From Camarhynchus parvulus (lineage: Eukaryota > Chordata > Aves > Passeriformes > Thraupidae), in contig NC_044574.1 in NCBI RefSeq assembly GCF_901933205.1, positions 18,151,733 to 18,215,732 of the forward strand: a stretch of DNA of 64,000 nt. The letters are read 5' to 3'. This document shows positions 24,601-35,701 of the stretch, piece by piece. Below the pieces are notes generated by a model. That model made no database searches. It was given only the letters and a program-made list of their open reading frames with translations, and was not told where the DNA came from. The position numbers were made by a program, and so were the translations under genes. Within the stretch, counting starts at the first letter, position 1; the number at the start of each line of letters is the position of its first letter.

Positions 24601-27600
24601 CCCTTTTTTACCATACAATGATACTCTCTGCAATGAAATCCAATTTGCCATAAAAGCAGTTCATTACAAGCTGCATTTTAGAAGGACACAAGTTCCCAAA
24701 TACTCAAATGCATGTGCTTATCATGTAAAACATTCAAGCTGCATGAATGTGAATTTCAAAAAAGCCTACTTATTAGAGCAGGAAAGTACATGTTGATACG
24801 ACTTGGTCCTGTGCTGCTTCCAGATTCACCAGTATGCTCTACACCACTGCCCAGAGCTATTTTCTTCATGCCCTCCAGGGCCTCAGACAGGCTGCTATGC
24901 GGTGCACACAATCACAGTCCTTTCAAGCACTTTGATAAGCTTTATTCTGCCATTATGCCATCTAGAACATTAAACACAATGTTTAAGTTCTATGTTAAAT
25001 CACGATCAGCTCCTATTAACTGTTCCAAGCTCCTCATTTTTATCAACAGTTACTTTATTAAATCCTTAATAATATAGATGGAATAGTTAGTTAATTTGTG
25101 TGTTGAGCCATGGATGTTAATTTGTAAACATAATAACATACTGCAATCATTTGCATAATAGCATTTTAATCTTTTTAGTAAAAGCTGTAATTCCCTACAA
25201 AGTACGCTGCAGTAGAAACTAAGTGACTATTGGTAATAATAAAAAAGGCCTTAAAATTCTGATCCTATTATAGTGTTGGAACATACCCAAACTGCTACCA
25301 TAATCTCTGAAATGTTACTGTTCTCTGATTTAGGTGTCTGTGTCAAGAATAAAAATGAAGTATAACTGGTAGCAGTAGACTATTTCCTAAATGTAATTTA
25401 GTATTCACTAAGCACCAGCACTTTGCAAATAGCTCTGAGGCTTTCCTTCAAAGTTCAGAGCTCTAGTTATGCATATTGTGTGAGGTACACCATGCAGCTC
25501 ACCTCCAGCCTCTGTTGTGCTGAATAGATGGCTATGATAAATCATGCTGATTTGGCACTGAAGGGCATCAGCCATCAAGGATTTGACTACTACGTCTTTT
25601 CTTTTTTTCCCTGAGATTGTATCTCCTTGAACTGCCTGCCCTGGGCTACTAGTTTTGGAGAAAATTAAAAAGTGGAAAAATGCTAGGGAAGGCTACTACA
25701 GAAAGTCTATCTAGGCTCAGTTCTCTGGAACCCATTAACACCAGTCACAAGACTGGCAAAGAAAACATTGGTGGTTGTTTAAAAGTCAGGCCAAATCATT
25801 TTACGCAAGATCTGGTAACTCATTAATCAATCTGGCTGCAAACCTTGAATGAATAACCTGCAATGGTGAAAGAGACTGGCAGCACCACAGAACATGAGGG
25901 ATTTTATAATCTGAACCAATGCAAATTACCCTGGTGATGTTTAAGGCTTCCCTCAACACTCATCATCTCCCTGATACAACCCCTTCCAAATAAATAAGAA
26001 ATCATTTATCTCCATGCATTCCCCTGCTGCCAGGGGAAAGACAGTCTGCATTTCATTGTGTATTTCTTTCTCTTCTCACATTCTCACTGCTTGTAATACA
26101 GCCCTCTTTGGCAGTCTACAATAAAATGTAGTTATCTTTTTAGGCTTTCCAAATATGTGGCACATAGAATGGCCTTGAGAAGTAATGTGGGATACACCTA
26201 TATAAAACAATTAAAAACAAAGTCATCAAACACTGTAAGCATTGCTTTGGAACGTGGATTTATGTAAATAAATTAAATCTGTATTAGGGCAAGCAATGTG
26301 GGTTTTCTGAAGTCTTTCTGAAGGCTAAAAAAAGTGTTTTGCCAAATACAAGATTTATGATTTTACACAGGTTCATTGTAGTTTAACAGGTTATTGCCTA
26401 TCTACAGGCTGAATTTTCTCTTACCATCAGCTGAGTTATTTGTAAAAAATACCAATAAAGAGAAACACCCACTGTAGATATCTTCCCTCTCCATAATGCT
26501 AGGCATGGATCATAAATAATTTTAAATATGACTAATCTTACATGATAAGGTACAGTATATTTCAAGAAGCCTCAAGGGACAACAGTTTTCATGAACAAAA
26601 AGCCTTCTCACTCATGACACACCAAGTTGTATGTTTGTTCACAGTTTCACATAGCATTGGCTTTGAGAATGAAAATTTAACCATTTTGATTTTCTGAAAG
26701 TAGCCAAATTGAATTTTTTGCAAACACAAATTTTTAAAGTCTAGTTCTTCACAAAAACAAATTAGAAAAGTGAATGGCCCAACAAACCATCTAAATAACT
26801 GGTCTTGGGCAACTTGTTAACTATTTACTTACATGAATTTGTGTCAATAGACAGTAGCCTGACGGGCAAAAATTCCTTCATTTTATAATTTCAAGCAACA
26901 GGCAAACAAAATTAGGTGAAAAACAGAAATGATCGAGCTGTGAATAGAAAATAATCACCTAATTCACAATGTACATAAGTACAAACACTGGTAAGAAGAG
27001 CCTCTGTGCTGGGGCAGTGCAGGCTTGACTGGGGACTCGTATTGGTGACACTGGCATGCGAGCAGAAGGATGCAGTGATGAATTAGGTGTGTCTGCAAAA
27101 TATTGGTGAGTTCTAATCCTCCAGTGAAGGCCAGGATCTCATCACACCTAAGCGGATGAGAGCAGGGATTTATACTTAACACTTACATACTATCTGGACT
27201 AATTGGACCTTTATCTCACTTGGCTCCTGGTTGCTACCGTAACTATTAATAATTTCTAGTCTGTGAGACTCCCAATGCCACTAAGCTTGTGGGTGCTCAG
27301 CCCAAGTGAGCTTTCAGGAACATGATTTGCAGAAAGACCGAAAATTCACTTTATGAAATACAAATCTTTCTTAAAAAAAAGTGCATCAGAGATACTCGGG
27401 AACTTTGTAAAGGGCTTTTGGACACCGTCCCTCATGTAGACAATGCCACATGTACTGCATTAATACCTCAAAGGAGAGTGTGTTTCATTCAAGGCTGGAT
27501 TTGGCAATGTACTGTACAGCTTGTGCAGGTAATGCTGCTCGTGTACTTCCCATCATTTGCTTGCCATTCTGGTTCCTTCCTTTCCAGCCCAAATAGGCTG

Positions 27601-30138
27601 CATTTCTATTTCTGTATGACAATGCCTCATCTTAAGTCAGATAAAACATACTACTCCCACAATGACAAGAGAGAAAAAAAAAGTAAAAAAAAAAAAGGTA
27701 AAAAAAGACATTATTTTCTTTTTTATAAAGCTGTTGAGGATCAATATGGAAAAATCTAGTGATTAACAAATGAGAAACTGCAAAAAACTTCCATTCTCTC
27801 AGCTAAAACAAATAGTTCCTCACAGAGTATGTGAGATAGTCTCTGGAGGAAGAAGACATCTTCTTGTGATCTTGAGCACCCCCAGTCGTCACATTACAGA
27901 GCGGCAGAGGCAAGAAATACTGCAAAGTATCCAGCTGCACAGTGGAGAATGGGGACAGGGTTAATGCACAGGAGGAGAAAATAACTGTTTCATTCCCATC
28001 TTCCTAGGCCAAGCAACCAAGAAATGTAAATACAACACTCTAAGAAGCTGAAAATAGCCTAATTTTGCACTGCAGTATTGTAAAATACCATTAGGGCACA
28101 ATTTGTCCCTACAGGTAAGTATGGGCCAAGCTGTGATGAGACAGCAATGCAGCCTGCAGCTGAAGTCAATGAGTGTGAGGAGAGAAAACAACAGAATTTG
28201 TGCGTCAGGAAAGAAGCACCATACTTTGTTTCCAAGCTATTATTTCTGACCTATTACTTGCTGTGCAGATTCATTCCCCCAGCTGCATTGCCCCTGTCCC
28301 TCCACATATATTCCCCTGTTTCTTCACACTGGGGCAGCTCATCCTCAGACAGATCCAAACTTGCCCATGAGATGTTGCTCTTGTCACCATCTCCCAGTGA
28401 GGTTAACTACCAGCCTATCTGGTCATCCTGCAGTTTGCAACATACTTCGATTTTCAGCACAGGAATTGTTTCCTATACAAGGTGTGTAGGGGAACAGCCA
28501 CTACCTATCTGAGACAACTTTATACTCAGCAGCTGTGGCCATCAGAGCAGACAGGCAGTAACACATGGGACAAGCAATGAAGCCAAGTTCCACTGGTTTT
28601 ACTGGAATAATTTGTATGCTTACATTTGGTAAATACGTAATCGCATTACTTATGTGGAACATACACTTTGAAAGTCTGCATCTTCAACTGACTTTTCCTA
28701 AAGGAAAATGCTTCTGCATTTGGCTTTTGATGAATGTGGAAAAAATACGTGTCCTCAGTTATAAAAGAAGCAAATCAAGTCTCCATCATAGTTGCTACAA
28801 ATGTGGACCCTGCCCCCCTGCCGCCACCAACATGCCCTACCCTGCCTGAGGCAGTACAACTGCAATTCAAGAACCAGACAGGATTTGGAAACTTTGTAAA
28901 ACAAAGTGTGGAACATTATACAACTAAAGAAAAAACCAGGGCCTGAGCACAAGGCTTTGCAGGGTTGATTTGATTAAAATAAAATTAATTCCAAGTTACT
29001 TGGATATAAATTACAGAAACTAAACAGAGAAGACCAGTTTCTGCTATCAGTTACACTGGTTTAAATCCAGAGCAATTCATCTGCATCAGGGAGATCACTG
29101 TGAGTTTAGAGCTGTATATAAAGAAAGGAGAATTTTATTCAGGACATCACATCCTAGGTAAGCATTTTACTATACCATTTCAGTTAATTTTTTCCAGCCT
29201 CTAAAATTCTACCACGATAATCCGGGGCTTTCCGGAACCAGGGGCTAGCTGTATTTCCTGGAGCTGTGCTACTTGGTGTGTGAGAAACAGCACCCATAGC
29301 TTGCTTTTGTACAAGGTCTTCCTGCCAGCTAATCAATTTATTGTTCAATTTCCCACTCAGTGAACGATCTATGGCCTCTCCTATCAACAAGGAGGGAAGG
29401 AGGTTAGAGTTTAGGAGGGGCACGGCTGCCCGAAACCACAAGGTGGAGAATTATGAAGGCTTTACACAACAAAAGAAAGAAGACCCGAGACAAAGAGACA
29501 GTAACCCTCCTCTCGTACACCCTAACCCCCAATGCACAATTGGAAAAAAACCAATTAAATCTCTCCTATCACTCTCTGACTTTTACTTTTAGATCGCTCT
29601 CCACCATGAGATCTATGAAATATCAGAACGCTGAGCTGGTCCCTGAGCTACTGACAGCCCTCACTGCCTTCTCTGCCACACTCACCCTTCCTCTCTCCTG
29701 AACATAAACAAATCACAGAACTCTCAATTTGTGTGCAAGTAACTTGTACAGTAAGGCTCTGAGTGGTAAAAATCTTTACTAGAAATGCTCCAGCTACTCA
29801 TCAGCTAGCTGCTGTGCAGCACTCTGCTTCTTGCCGAGGAATTCAAGTGGAAGACAACAAACAAGCTTCAACTCCTGTTTTGCTCTGTAGCTGACAACAG
29901 TGCAACTCCTCATCATGACACCACAGGGCAGTGTGCTCAAGGTACTCTTTAGCTGTTTCCTCTCAAAGATCACAAGTCTCATTTAAATCCTTTTAAGGCT
30001 TTCCCCCATACACCCTTCAGATCACAGGTCTGGTTTTGATCATGATGATTAATGGAACCAGTCAGAATCTGTAATACACCAGCAGTTTTCTTGTCTCTTA
30101 ATGGTGGAAAAATAGTAAACTGTGGTCCACCGAGCTAA
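18698..30138. other. Intron 2 sequence, nothing recognised apart from low-complexity runs
   Basis: AT-rich noncoding DNA. T/A-rich runs lie at 18939-18962 and 27674-27706. An open frame of 145 codons at 27322-27759 ends in a Lys-rich tract translated from the A-run and has no recognisable domain. Confidence 0.55.
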
Positions 30139-30180
30139 TTAAAAAAAAAAAAGAAAAAAACCAAACCAGAAAAAAAACCA
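30139..30180. repeat. A-rich tract (U-rich in PPARGC1A pre-mRNA) just inside intron 2
   Basis: Runs of A interrupted by G and CC on the plus strand; on the transcribed strand this is a U-rich tract about 42-84 nt downstream of the exon 2 donor. U-rich tracts near donors can bind TIA-type splicing factors, but this one is farther than the optimum. Confidence 0.8.
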
Positions 30181-30222
30181 AGCAAGGACTTTGCAACATG
30201 CACTTGCATCACCTTGCCTTAC

Positions 30223-30402
30223 CTCGAATATATTGGTGGGTTCATTGCTGTACTGATTGGAGATGATCTCTGACTGGTCGCTGTACCACTTGAGTCCCCC
30301 CAGAAAGCTGTCTGCATCCAGGTCATTCACATCTAGTTCAGAGAGGTCAAGTTCTGGGAGATCTGGGCAAAGAGGCTGGTCTTCACCAACCAGAGCAGCA
30401 CA
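30223..30402 (-). CDS. PPARGC1A: PPARGC1A exon 2 (PGC-1alpha acidic activation domain, 60 codons)
   Basis: This 180-bp exon encodes protein residues 17-76. It begins CAALVGEDQPLCPDLPELDL, continues through the acidic SELDVNDLDADSF segment and FLGGLKW, and ends SNEPTNIFE. This is the N-terminal transactivation region, which in the family recruits histone acetyltransferases (CBP/p300, SRC-1). The first nuclear-receptor LXXLL box belongs to exon 3 and is absent here. The acceptor is CTGCAG before TGT (30400-30402), preceded by a weak pyrimidine tract. The donor is GAG followed by GTAAGG (ending at 30217). Both boundaries are phase 0 and join exon 1 without disturbing the frame. Length equals the mammalian exon as I remember it. 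Differences from mammals are conservative: Ala for Thr in NDLDADS, Tyr for Cys after KW, and Ser and Thr in SNEPTNIFE. No stops or frameshifts are present. Confidence 0.98.
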
Positions 30403-33295
30403 CTGCAGGATATAGCAACACAGAAATAGTTTCATTAATTACCAGGAATCTATTAACTAATATCATGTGATAAGAATTAAGCCTCAATTAAGCTATGGCA
30501 CAGGGTCACTAGGATTGACTTTGTTTTCTGAAAAAAGAAACACATAGTATTTGGTCCCTGTTAGTTCTAACATAGGTATGTAAAGGGGTAGAGAAAACAG
30601 CAGGGCATAAGCTGCCTTCTCTATCACATCTCTGTCCAGGAAAGATGACCTTCCTTCTCCCTATACCCTCCCATTTGATAATTATCATATTCAAAGCTTT
30701 AAATCCAACAGCAGAGGCCAAAGCATGGCCTTATTCTCCTTTCAGAGTGAACCAGTGCAGGTAGAAGTTACAGATGAATACCTCTGGGCAAGGTCTGTCA
30801 TGCATTTCCTGATACATTCAGATTAAAGAGGCACAGCCTGTTACAGCCTTCAGCCCTGGAGGCTAGCTCAAGCTGGAGACAGTCACACTTTCACTTCTAC
30901 AGAACCTTGCTGTAATCCTTACAGCCACTCATGATGGTGGCTACCATATGGGCATTAAAGAGTATGGGTTAGTGATGCTGCTGTGCTCTCTTCCTGATGC
31001 ACGAACCACAGCCACCCAGTTTTGCATTAGGTCCTGGCAATCAAAGTATGGCTTGAAATATCCCTATATTCTCCTCTCAGTGATGAGCATAGTTAGTTCA
31101 TGCAGCCTTTCACCTGCTTGGCGTGAACACATCTATTATCCTGGCTGGTTTCCTAAATATCCCCAGAAAGAAGCTGTACTCAGAGAACCAAATGGATTTT
31201 CCTCTTCTAGCAGCCTCTGATTCAGTAATCCTAAAAGAGGGTCTGTGAAACATTTTGGTTGAGGCAGCAAACAAAGTTTAGTCTGCAGGAATCCTCTTCA
31301 GCAGTGCAAAATTGTTTTGTCTGCACAACTTAGGAAGAGTGTGAGGATAAATAAAAACAAACCTAGAGTAAGCATCCTTTTATATGCCAGTATGAAGCTA
31401 AGATAGGGTATTGACTGACCTACTAAGGAAGAAAAAATTAATAACATACATCCACTTCAACACAGCAATTGAAATGTTAGAGTATCCACCAAAACCATTT
31501 CCTAATTATAGAAAACATGTAGTAACAGTCTGGCGAATAGCTGAGTCCCATATGTCAATGCTGCTCAATCAAGCAATTCCTACTGCACTGCTCTGTGGAT
31601 CCTTGTAACTCATCCCCGAACATCGACGTCGATACGGGCACACTGCAGAGCACACGTGGAACTGCAGAGGCACCTGAATGGTTAAAAGCCATCTAAAGTC
31701 AACTGAGTCTAAGGGCGTCTACTGTATTTCTAGCACTGCATTAAGGATGGCCAACGGCAGCATCCTGTCACCTCCGCAGCTCCCATCAGTTGTCTGGGTG
31801 GTTTGAATGATTTCCCAAGTTCTGTTTGGACTGAAGTCAACGGAGAAAGCGCCGCTTTCTGAAGGCAGATGTCTGCAGGGCACTAACAGTGCCCATGGAT
31901 GTGAGTCGCTCAATGCTGGTTGTGTCACTCTCGCAAGGACCGCCTTGAACAACAATGCAAGCGAGAGCTGCTGAAGGTGCACTTCATTGATGGTTTTGTC
32001 CCTGGAATCTCCGTGTGTCTGCAGTGCACAGGCTGGATGCAGCAGCGCAGCCGAGAGCAAAGATTTTGTCTGTTGGCACAAAGACTCGGTGCAGCTGGTG
32101 TGAGCTATAATTTACCAGACAACTTCTTCGTCTACCAGGACACTACAAGATAATCATAGAGTAGGCCAAGGGGCAAGGAAGCTGAGAGGCTTCAAAACGA
32201 GGCTCTGAAACAGCAGTTTTTTTCTTCCTATTATTCAAGGGGCTGTAGAACTAAAGGAAGTCAAAATCCCACTTAAGTAATGTTAACTTTTTTTTTAAAT
32301 CTGAATTTCTTAACATTATTTTGAGTGTAAGACACAAAAAAAAACAAAACTAGAGAGTTTCCTCTTTAGCGCGAGACACAACCTTCTGGCAGCAATCTTA
32401 TAATACAGAGATGACCTTTTTTGATGCTTGGCCGAAATCTCTGATCTCATTAAAGGATAATCTAGTTTTTGACTGAAAAGGTAGATTCTCAGCATCATTC
32501 TCAGGTTTGTGTTCTGGAGGTCAGTAGCTTATAACTGATGCCATAGACTTCTAAAGTATCCTACTGATCTGTTACTGCTTTCATTTATAAAAATAGCTTC
32601 ACCCTGTGAACCACCTACTTAAACATGTTTACTTTTGCTAATCTGCATTTTTAAGTTCCTACAGTGGGCTTTTGAAGCAACATAAACAATGGTATTAAAA
32701 GAAATCCTGCTTATCGCAGCCTCCATTTACCTATAGAGACTGCAATGTCACCTAAAAATGTAACTGTTGAAATGAAGTATATATGCCTTGCCAATGTTGA
32801 CATGATAATAAAATCAATGTTTCTGAATACGACATTATGCTTCTGAGCACACAGAGCACATTAATCTGAGACACATTAGCAGCAAGTGCTCCTGTTATTA
32901 ATTTATATTTGGCCTTTGGATGATGCCAGATTTAACACTCCAAGTCCTAAAACTGTCCTCATCTGACACGCTGATATTTGCTGTTTGCCTATACATCTGT
33001 AACAGGTGCACCTGCATTGCTAACACACATTTTACTGTCTTCCCACTGTTATTTGATATGATAGTTATTCCATAACTATAGCCCTAATTTTAAAGTAACA
33101 TTTAGGAGGATAAAGCAGTCACTAAACACAAAAGGCTAATTACTGCGTGTTATTTCACTCCAACAGACCTTTTTTCTCTTAGTTCAGACGCAAACAGTAA
33201 ATTAGCTTAACTGCACTGATGGTAATGAATCATTATAATTAAGTATAATTCTCCATTAACCTTATGGCTGTTTTTGTGCCTTTGGAGGTAAATTA

Positions 33296-33319
33296 AAAAA
33301 AAAAAAAAGAAGAAGAAGA
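33296..33319. repeat. Poly-A run followed by (GAA)n
   Basis: About 14 A residues followed by GAAGAAGAAG in intron 1. Low-complexity sequence without an adjacent recognisable retroelement. Confidence 0.85.
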
Positions 33320-33700
33320 CTGGACTTATGCCATATTAATTATATTAATGAAAATATAATCTTTGTTTTATTTTTAACAAGTTTTTCAAAGTGCCAAGGG
33401 GGTGAACTCAGGAAAGAGAGACTTGACAAAATGTGTGTCATGTGGATTCTCTCTATCAATCTTCACAACCTTACTGTACATCACCTTCATTAAGCTGTGA
33501 AGCACTGGGGACGCCGATCAGCTACAGTGATGCAGGCCTTTATTAAACAACACGCCGTTCTGTCATTATGTGAGCGAGAATATAATACATTTAACATTGA
33601 CAGCAAATATTAATGATTCAGAGAATGAAAGCTGCCTCCAGTGCTTGCTGCCTGCATTATTTTAGCTCAGTAAAGGTGATCCCCTGAGCCAAAGCAGCAC
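33320..33700. promoter_or_regulatory. Candidate conserved noncoding element in intron 1
   Basis: The stretch is free of simple repeats and mixes dense TAAT/ATTA homeodomain cores, GATTCA, CAAATATTAATGATTC and CpG-bearing words (ACACGCCGTTC, GAGCGAG) in an AT-rich intron. That combination is typical of vertebrate developmental or metabolic enhancers. Conservation cannot be measured from one sequence, so this is inference. Confidence 0.3.
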
Positions 33701-34704
33701 GCAGACGCTAGTGTTGCTACAGGAAGTGCAATGCAGGAGCACACTAGCAAAATCCTACCCACAGTTAATCCATCCACCACACAATTAATATTAAGATCAA
33801 ACTCTTTTTTTGGTTCTTTTTTTTTCTCTCTGCACTATGAAAAAGTCATTGACATAAATTATCTATTCTGTTACTAGCTTGAAATTATTGCAGGAACTCC
33901 AGTGATTAAAATAAATCTTCAGTATTTCCATATAAGCTGGTTCCTCAATCAGTTCCTAGCAGCATTAAGAATAATACACGATGGAAAAATGAAGCTATGG
34001 CAGCTGAGACCCATGCTACAGCCAGACAACAACCCACAGGATACTCCAGCTACTCAGAAACAATTAGGACTTTGGAGCCAGAAAGTCATCCACTTACTGC
34101 CTTGACTCATAATAGCTACAGGACATATGAATTATCCATATCTATTCCACTTTACCAAGAAATCAAAACAAGATAAGACCAATTACAATATGCAAACAGA
34201 AATCTGTGGATACAATGGCAAACTGCAAATATTTAAAACATGACAAAATTACTTGAGAATCCACACACATGTTCTGACAGATAGGAAAAATTTACTGGAG
34301 AACATGGAAACGGTCTACTTTAGATTGGTAGCTCAGCTCTCTACAGCATGAACATCTTATTTAAAAAGCATTGCCTGTAACCTGTTTTTCCCTCCCCCAC
34401 TGCCCAAGGGAAGCATTTTAAGCATTTATTCCAAGCCTGAATCCAGAGGATTAGTTCCTTTGAGCAGGTCTGTATTTGGGATTCCTCTTCATGGGGTCCA
34501 AAGAAAGTTTGCCTCGCTTCGCAAGTTGCCCAAACTTTCAGGTAATGCTCCATTTTGCTGAATGCAAATATGCAGAAATCCTCAAACCTCACATTATACT
34601 CCAGAGATTACCACGGGGCTGCTTGCCTTTTTTATTTTTTCCTTTATGAATTGTAGCCAGCAGAAGCTGTGGATTTGATGTATTGCCGTCTATTTTTACA
34701 CAAG

Positions 34705-34731
34705 CAGCAGCAGCAGCGGCAGCAGCAGCAG
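34705..34731. repeat. (CAG)n trinucleotide tract, nine units with one CGG
   Basis: Four CAG, one CGG, then four CAG in uninterrupted register, inside intron 1 about 0.7 kb from exon 1. In the PPARGC1A pre-mRNA it would be transcribed as CUG repeats. No coding frame with splice sites surrounds it. Confidence 0.95.
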
Positions 34732-35444
34732 TTCACAGTCCTGCATAAACTCTATTCTCATGGTTCATCCTGTTGTCTCTGCTGTACAGTGGGATTTAAC
34801 CATTTCTTGGACTACTCAGATTGACTGCAAACCCTGCTCTACGGGGCATTAGCTACAGCGTCAGTATTCCAACACCACAAGTAGCAGAGAAACGTCTCCT
34901 TCCAGAAATCTCTTTTAAAAGCATCTAAAGCCAAACAACAGGGTATTCATTCCTGTGTGCGTGTTTGCATTCTGCAGCTGATAAACAAGGAAAAAACCTT
35001 CGACAGAGCACAGTGAAACAAGGAATTAAAATATGAAGCCATGAGTTAATTATAACTTTTTTTTTTAAAGAATTATTCGTTTTATTCTAAATGAACATGG
35101 CATTTTTCCAACCAGGCCACTGAACGCCACTGGAAACGCCACCTCAGACACCGATTCATATCAATATCTTAGAGCATAAATATTGCATATGACGGGAAAG
35201 CGAGCCAGAGGCACATGAAAATAGTTTCCAACTGCAGGAGATACTATACTGATGACAGGAGCTCAGCTTTGATTTGCTCAAGGCATCGCAGAGTAACCTT
35301 AAAATAGCAAACTTAGTGGAGTTAAGATAAGATAGGGACTTGTTTGCAAAGTGCGCTGCCTCGGCCGTCCTGCCGGGGCCCCACCGAGCCCCCGGCCCCG
35401 CCGGCCGCCGGCACCCACGGCCGCCCACGCCGCGCTCCCCTCAC

Positions 35445-35492
35445 CTCGAGATCGCTCCATACAGAGTCCTGGTTGCACATGTCCCACGCCAT
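35445..35492 (-). CDS. PPARGC1A: PPARGC1A coding exon 1 (PGC-1alpha N-terminus, 16 codons)
   Basis: Read on the minus strand, this exon encodes MAWDMCNQDSVWSDLE, the canonical N-terminus of PGC-1alpha, a nuclear coactivator of PPARgamma, ERRs, NRF1 and MEF2 that drives mitochondrial biogenesis. The ATG (35490-35492) is the first in-frame AUG after an in-frame stop at 35628-35630. Its context has G at +4 and T at -3, which is only moderate. The exon ends in GAG followed by a consensus donor (GTGAGG), phase 0, matching the start of exon 2. Compared with the human protein as I remember it, two residues (ES) after DS are missing, as in mouse, and residue 15 is Leu where mammals have Ile. The proximal promoter lies immediately upstream. 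No other protein family is plausible once exon 2 is considered; the assignment is secure. Confidence 0.97.
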
Positions 35493-35566
35493 CCAGCTGC
35501 GGAGCGACGGCAGGAAAGCTGGCAAACTACAGTCCAGAGGCAGGCAGGCAGGCAGCAGACACTCAT
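35445..35566 (-). other. Upstream ORF overlapping the PPARGC1A start (first part; continues in exon 2 to 30333)
   Basis: The only ATG in the inferred leader is at 35564-35566 (context CTGCATGAG, with T at -3 and A at +4, weak). Its frame is +1 relative to the main ORF. Reading on, there is no stop before the main ATG 74 nt downstream, nor in the rest of exon 1. After splicing to exon 2 the frame closes at TAG (30333-30335), giving a 63-codon overlapping uORF that starts MSVCCLPACLW. A short conserved uORF is known in vertebrate PPARGC1A leaders. In human, from memory, it ends before the main AUG, so overlap would be a departure. The sequence fact is firm; that ribosomes use this AUG is inference. 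Confidence 0.6.
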
Positions 35567-35617
35567 GCAGGCAACGAGACCCTCTCTGAGAGTGAACCGA
35601 AGGCACCTGTCTTACTA
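35493..35617 (-). other. PPARGC1A: PPARGC1A 5' untranslated leader (approximate 5' end)
   Basis: The minus-strand stretch AGTAAGACAGGTGCC (near 35602-35616) matches what I remember of the start of mammalian PPARGC1A exon 1. It lies about 25-30 nt downstream of a TATA-like element, which sets the approximate transcription start. The leader contains one upstream ATG (35564-35566) and a (TGCC)n-like tract near 35541-35556. Its exact 5' end is inferred, not seen. Confidence 0.7.
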
Positions 35618-35626
35618 CTGTTCCCC

Positions 35627-35636
35627 GTCACATGAC
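35627..35636 (-). promoter_or_regulatory. PPARGC1A: E-box / M-box GTCATGTGAC
   Basis: The motif GTCATGTGAC contains the CATGTG E-box with the TCATGTG flank preferred by MITF/TFE factors, and also fits USF. MITF/TFE proteins are known activators of PPARGC1A. Here it lies between the TATA-like box and the inferred start site, so occupancy could interact with start-site choice. The match is seen; binding is inferred. Confidence 0.5.
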
Positions 35637-35640
35637 AAAG

Positions 35641-35650
35641 CTATTAAAAA
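35641..35650 (-). promoter_or_regulatory. PPARGC1A: TATA-like element of the PPARGC1A proximal promoter
   Basis: On the minus strand this reads TTTTTAATAG, within CTACTTTTTAATAGCTTTG, a block I recognise from mammalian PPARGC1A promoters. It sits about 25-35 nt upstream of the inferred leader start and about 150 nt upstream of the ATG. It is not a canonical TATAAA. Confidence 0.55.
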
Positions 35651-35701
35651 GTAGGCTGGGCTGTCACTCATCCAGCCTTCTGGAGCCGCTGCTCCAGCCC
35701 G

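Larger units (their letters stand above)
1..30222 (-). other. PPARGC1A: PPARGC1A intron 2, partial (first 30.2 kb)
   Basis: It begins with the exon 2 donor GTAAGG and continues past the left edge. I looked for exon 3, which should encode the DEENEANLL segment and the LLAVL receptor box, and did not find it, so it lies outside the window. A very long intron 2 is normal for this gene. It includes the CR1 fragment, a possible ancient LINE tail and small repeats listed separately. Confidence 0.85.
30403..35444 (-). other. PPARGC1A: PPARGC1A intron 1 (about 5.0 kb)
   Basis: It is bounded by GTGAGG after exon 1 and CTGCAG before exon 2. It contains a CAG/CTG trinucleotide tract (34705-34731), an A-rich run followed by (GAA)n (33296-33318), a 12-bp CpG palindrome (31622-31633) and a stretch at 33300-33700 with the look of conserved noncoding sequence. 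No other exon is supported. Confidence 0.9.

Noticed and set aside
27322..27759. 145-codon open frame with a Lys-rich C-terminus
   Set aside because: The Lys-rich end is a translated A-run; no homology recognised, and it is antisense within intron 2.
35604..35606. GTG as an alternative in-frame start for PGC-1alpha
   Set aside because: GTG is not a normal eukaryotic start, and the ATG at 35490-35492 matches the known N-terminus exactly. Non-AUG use is kept only as a low-interest finding.
35630..35635. Minimal ATG-TGA uORF on the minus strand
   Set aside because: It overlaps the M-box and lies between the TATA-like box and the inferred start, so it is probably not transcribed.
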